NCBI GenBank assembly: GCA_003645435.1
Contig: QNFD01000204.1
Coordinates: 1-5,582 of the forward strand
Direction: 5' to 3'
DNA: 5,582 nucleotides
DNA from: Gammaproteobacteria bacterium
GTDB taxonomy: Bacteria > Pseudomonadota > Gammaproteobacteria > GCA-001735895
Part shown: in pieces, positions 5,337 to 5,582 of the stretch
Numbering within the stretch: position 1 is the stretch's first letter
How the letters are laid out: each line of letters begins with the position of its first letter
Notes under the pieces: model-generated
Told to the model about the DNA's origin: nothing
The model's database searches: none
Seen by the model: the letters and a program-made list of their open reading frames with translations, nothing else
Program-made: the position numbers and the translations under genes

Positions 5337-5582
5337 TCACGCCGCAACCGGCGCCCAGGCAATCGCCGCTACACGTCGGAAATTTTCACCGAGAATACCT
5401 CGAATTTGAATATCGCTGAATCCATGATCATTCAGACAGTCTACGAGGCCGCGCAACTGTGACGGGGCGGCGTGTTTGATGCCTGGCGTATCGTAGCGTT
5501 GGCCGGCGGGCCAGAAGTCGGGGCGACTGCTCAGGATAGTACCGATATCGATACCGGTATCGGGCGAGTAATCGAAGCCCAG
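5337..5582 (-). CDS. Peptidase M19 (membrane dipeptidase family), C-terminal end only
   Basis: The minus-strand frame enters from the right edge and ends at a TGA (5339-5337), giving the last 81 residues. M19 enzymes are zinc-dependent and cleave dipeptides, some also D-amino-acid dipeptides. Seen: DFWPAGQRYDTPGIKHAAPS (residues 22-41 of the fragment), followed by QLRGLVDCLNDHGFSDI (42-58) and RGILGENFRRV (61-71). The last is the family's typical C-terminal IxxILGxNFxRV motif, and the DFWP...P...L...L...GF pattern matches family members. The metal-binding residues lie outside the window, so activity cannot be judged. The amidase gene follows 133 bases downstream on the same strand, with repeats in between; shared transcription is possible but unproven. 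Confidence 0.85.
   Translation of the reverse strand: MGFDYSPDTGIDIGTILSSRPDFWPAGQRYDTPGIKHAAPSQLRGLVDCLNDHGFSDIQIRGILGENFRRVAAIAWAPVAA

Noticed and set aside
5274..5462. Plus-strand open frame of 62 codons
   Set aside because: It overlaps the M19 C-terminus, which has recognisable motifs in the minus frame, and it begins in the dispersed repeat.
1..5582. CRISPR array, tRNA, rRNA or complete insertion sequence
   Set aside because: No regularly spaced direct repeats, no tRNA-like cloverleaf noticed, and no transposase frame on either strand.

Overview
The window reads as chromosomal DNA of a mid-GC Pseudomonadota bacterium, possibly a gammaproteobacterium. This rests on codon and protein style and on intergenic palindromic repeats that resemble families common in that group. 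Lineage is an inference; there is no rRNA or other marker gene. Coding density is high, four of the five clear protein genes lie on the minus strand, and only proC lies on the plus strand.

Layout from left to right: (1) a class III (CaiB/BaiF) CoA-transferase on the minus strand, cut by the left edge, with a good Shine-Dalgarno and a plausible promoter; (2) an intergenic stretch with a palindromic repeat and a doubtful 81-codon ORF that starts with TTG; (3) a complete proC (pyrroline-5-carboxylate reductase, last step of proline synthesis) on the plus strand; (4) a convergent gap with small hairpins; (5) a complete 467-residue Fic-domain protein on the minus strand, with an N-terminal winged-helix-like region, an inhibitory-helix motif and a degenerate catalytic motif; (6) an AT-rich control region upstream of it, densely patterned with symmetric and repeated boxes, followed by a REP-like hairpin; (7) a complete amidase-signature hydrolase on the minus strand; (8) a second REP-like, G/C-rich palindrome; (9) the C-terminal end of a membrane-dipeptidase-like (peptidase M19) gene, cut by the right edge.

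The M19 dipeptidase, amidase and CoA-transferase suggest accessory catabolism of amides or peptides and of CoA-activated acids, but the three are not one tight operon. proC is housekeeping. The most unusual part is the Fic gene: its motif reads Q-A-F-E-D-V-N-K-R instead of H-P-F-x-D-G-N-G-R, and its start codon sits inside a nearly concentric double dyad that also covers a perfect TATAAT box, with no Shine-Dalgarno. This fits a leaderless, self-regulated gene. A second point is the CoA-transferase, where the position expected to hold the catalytic aspartate is serine. Every intergenic gap carries a different palindromic element.
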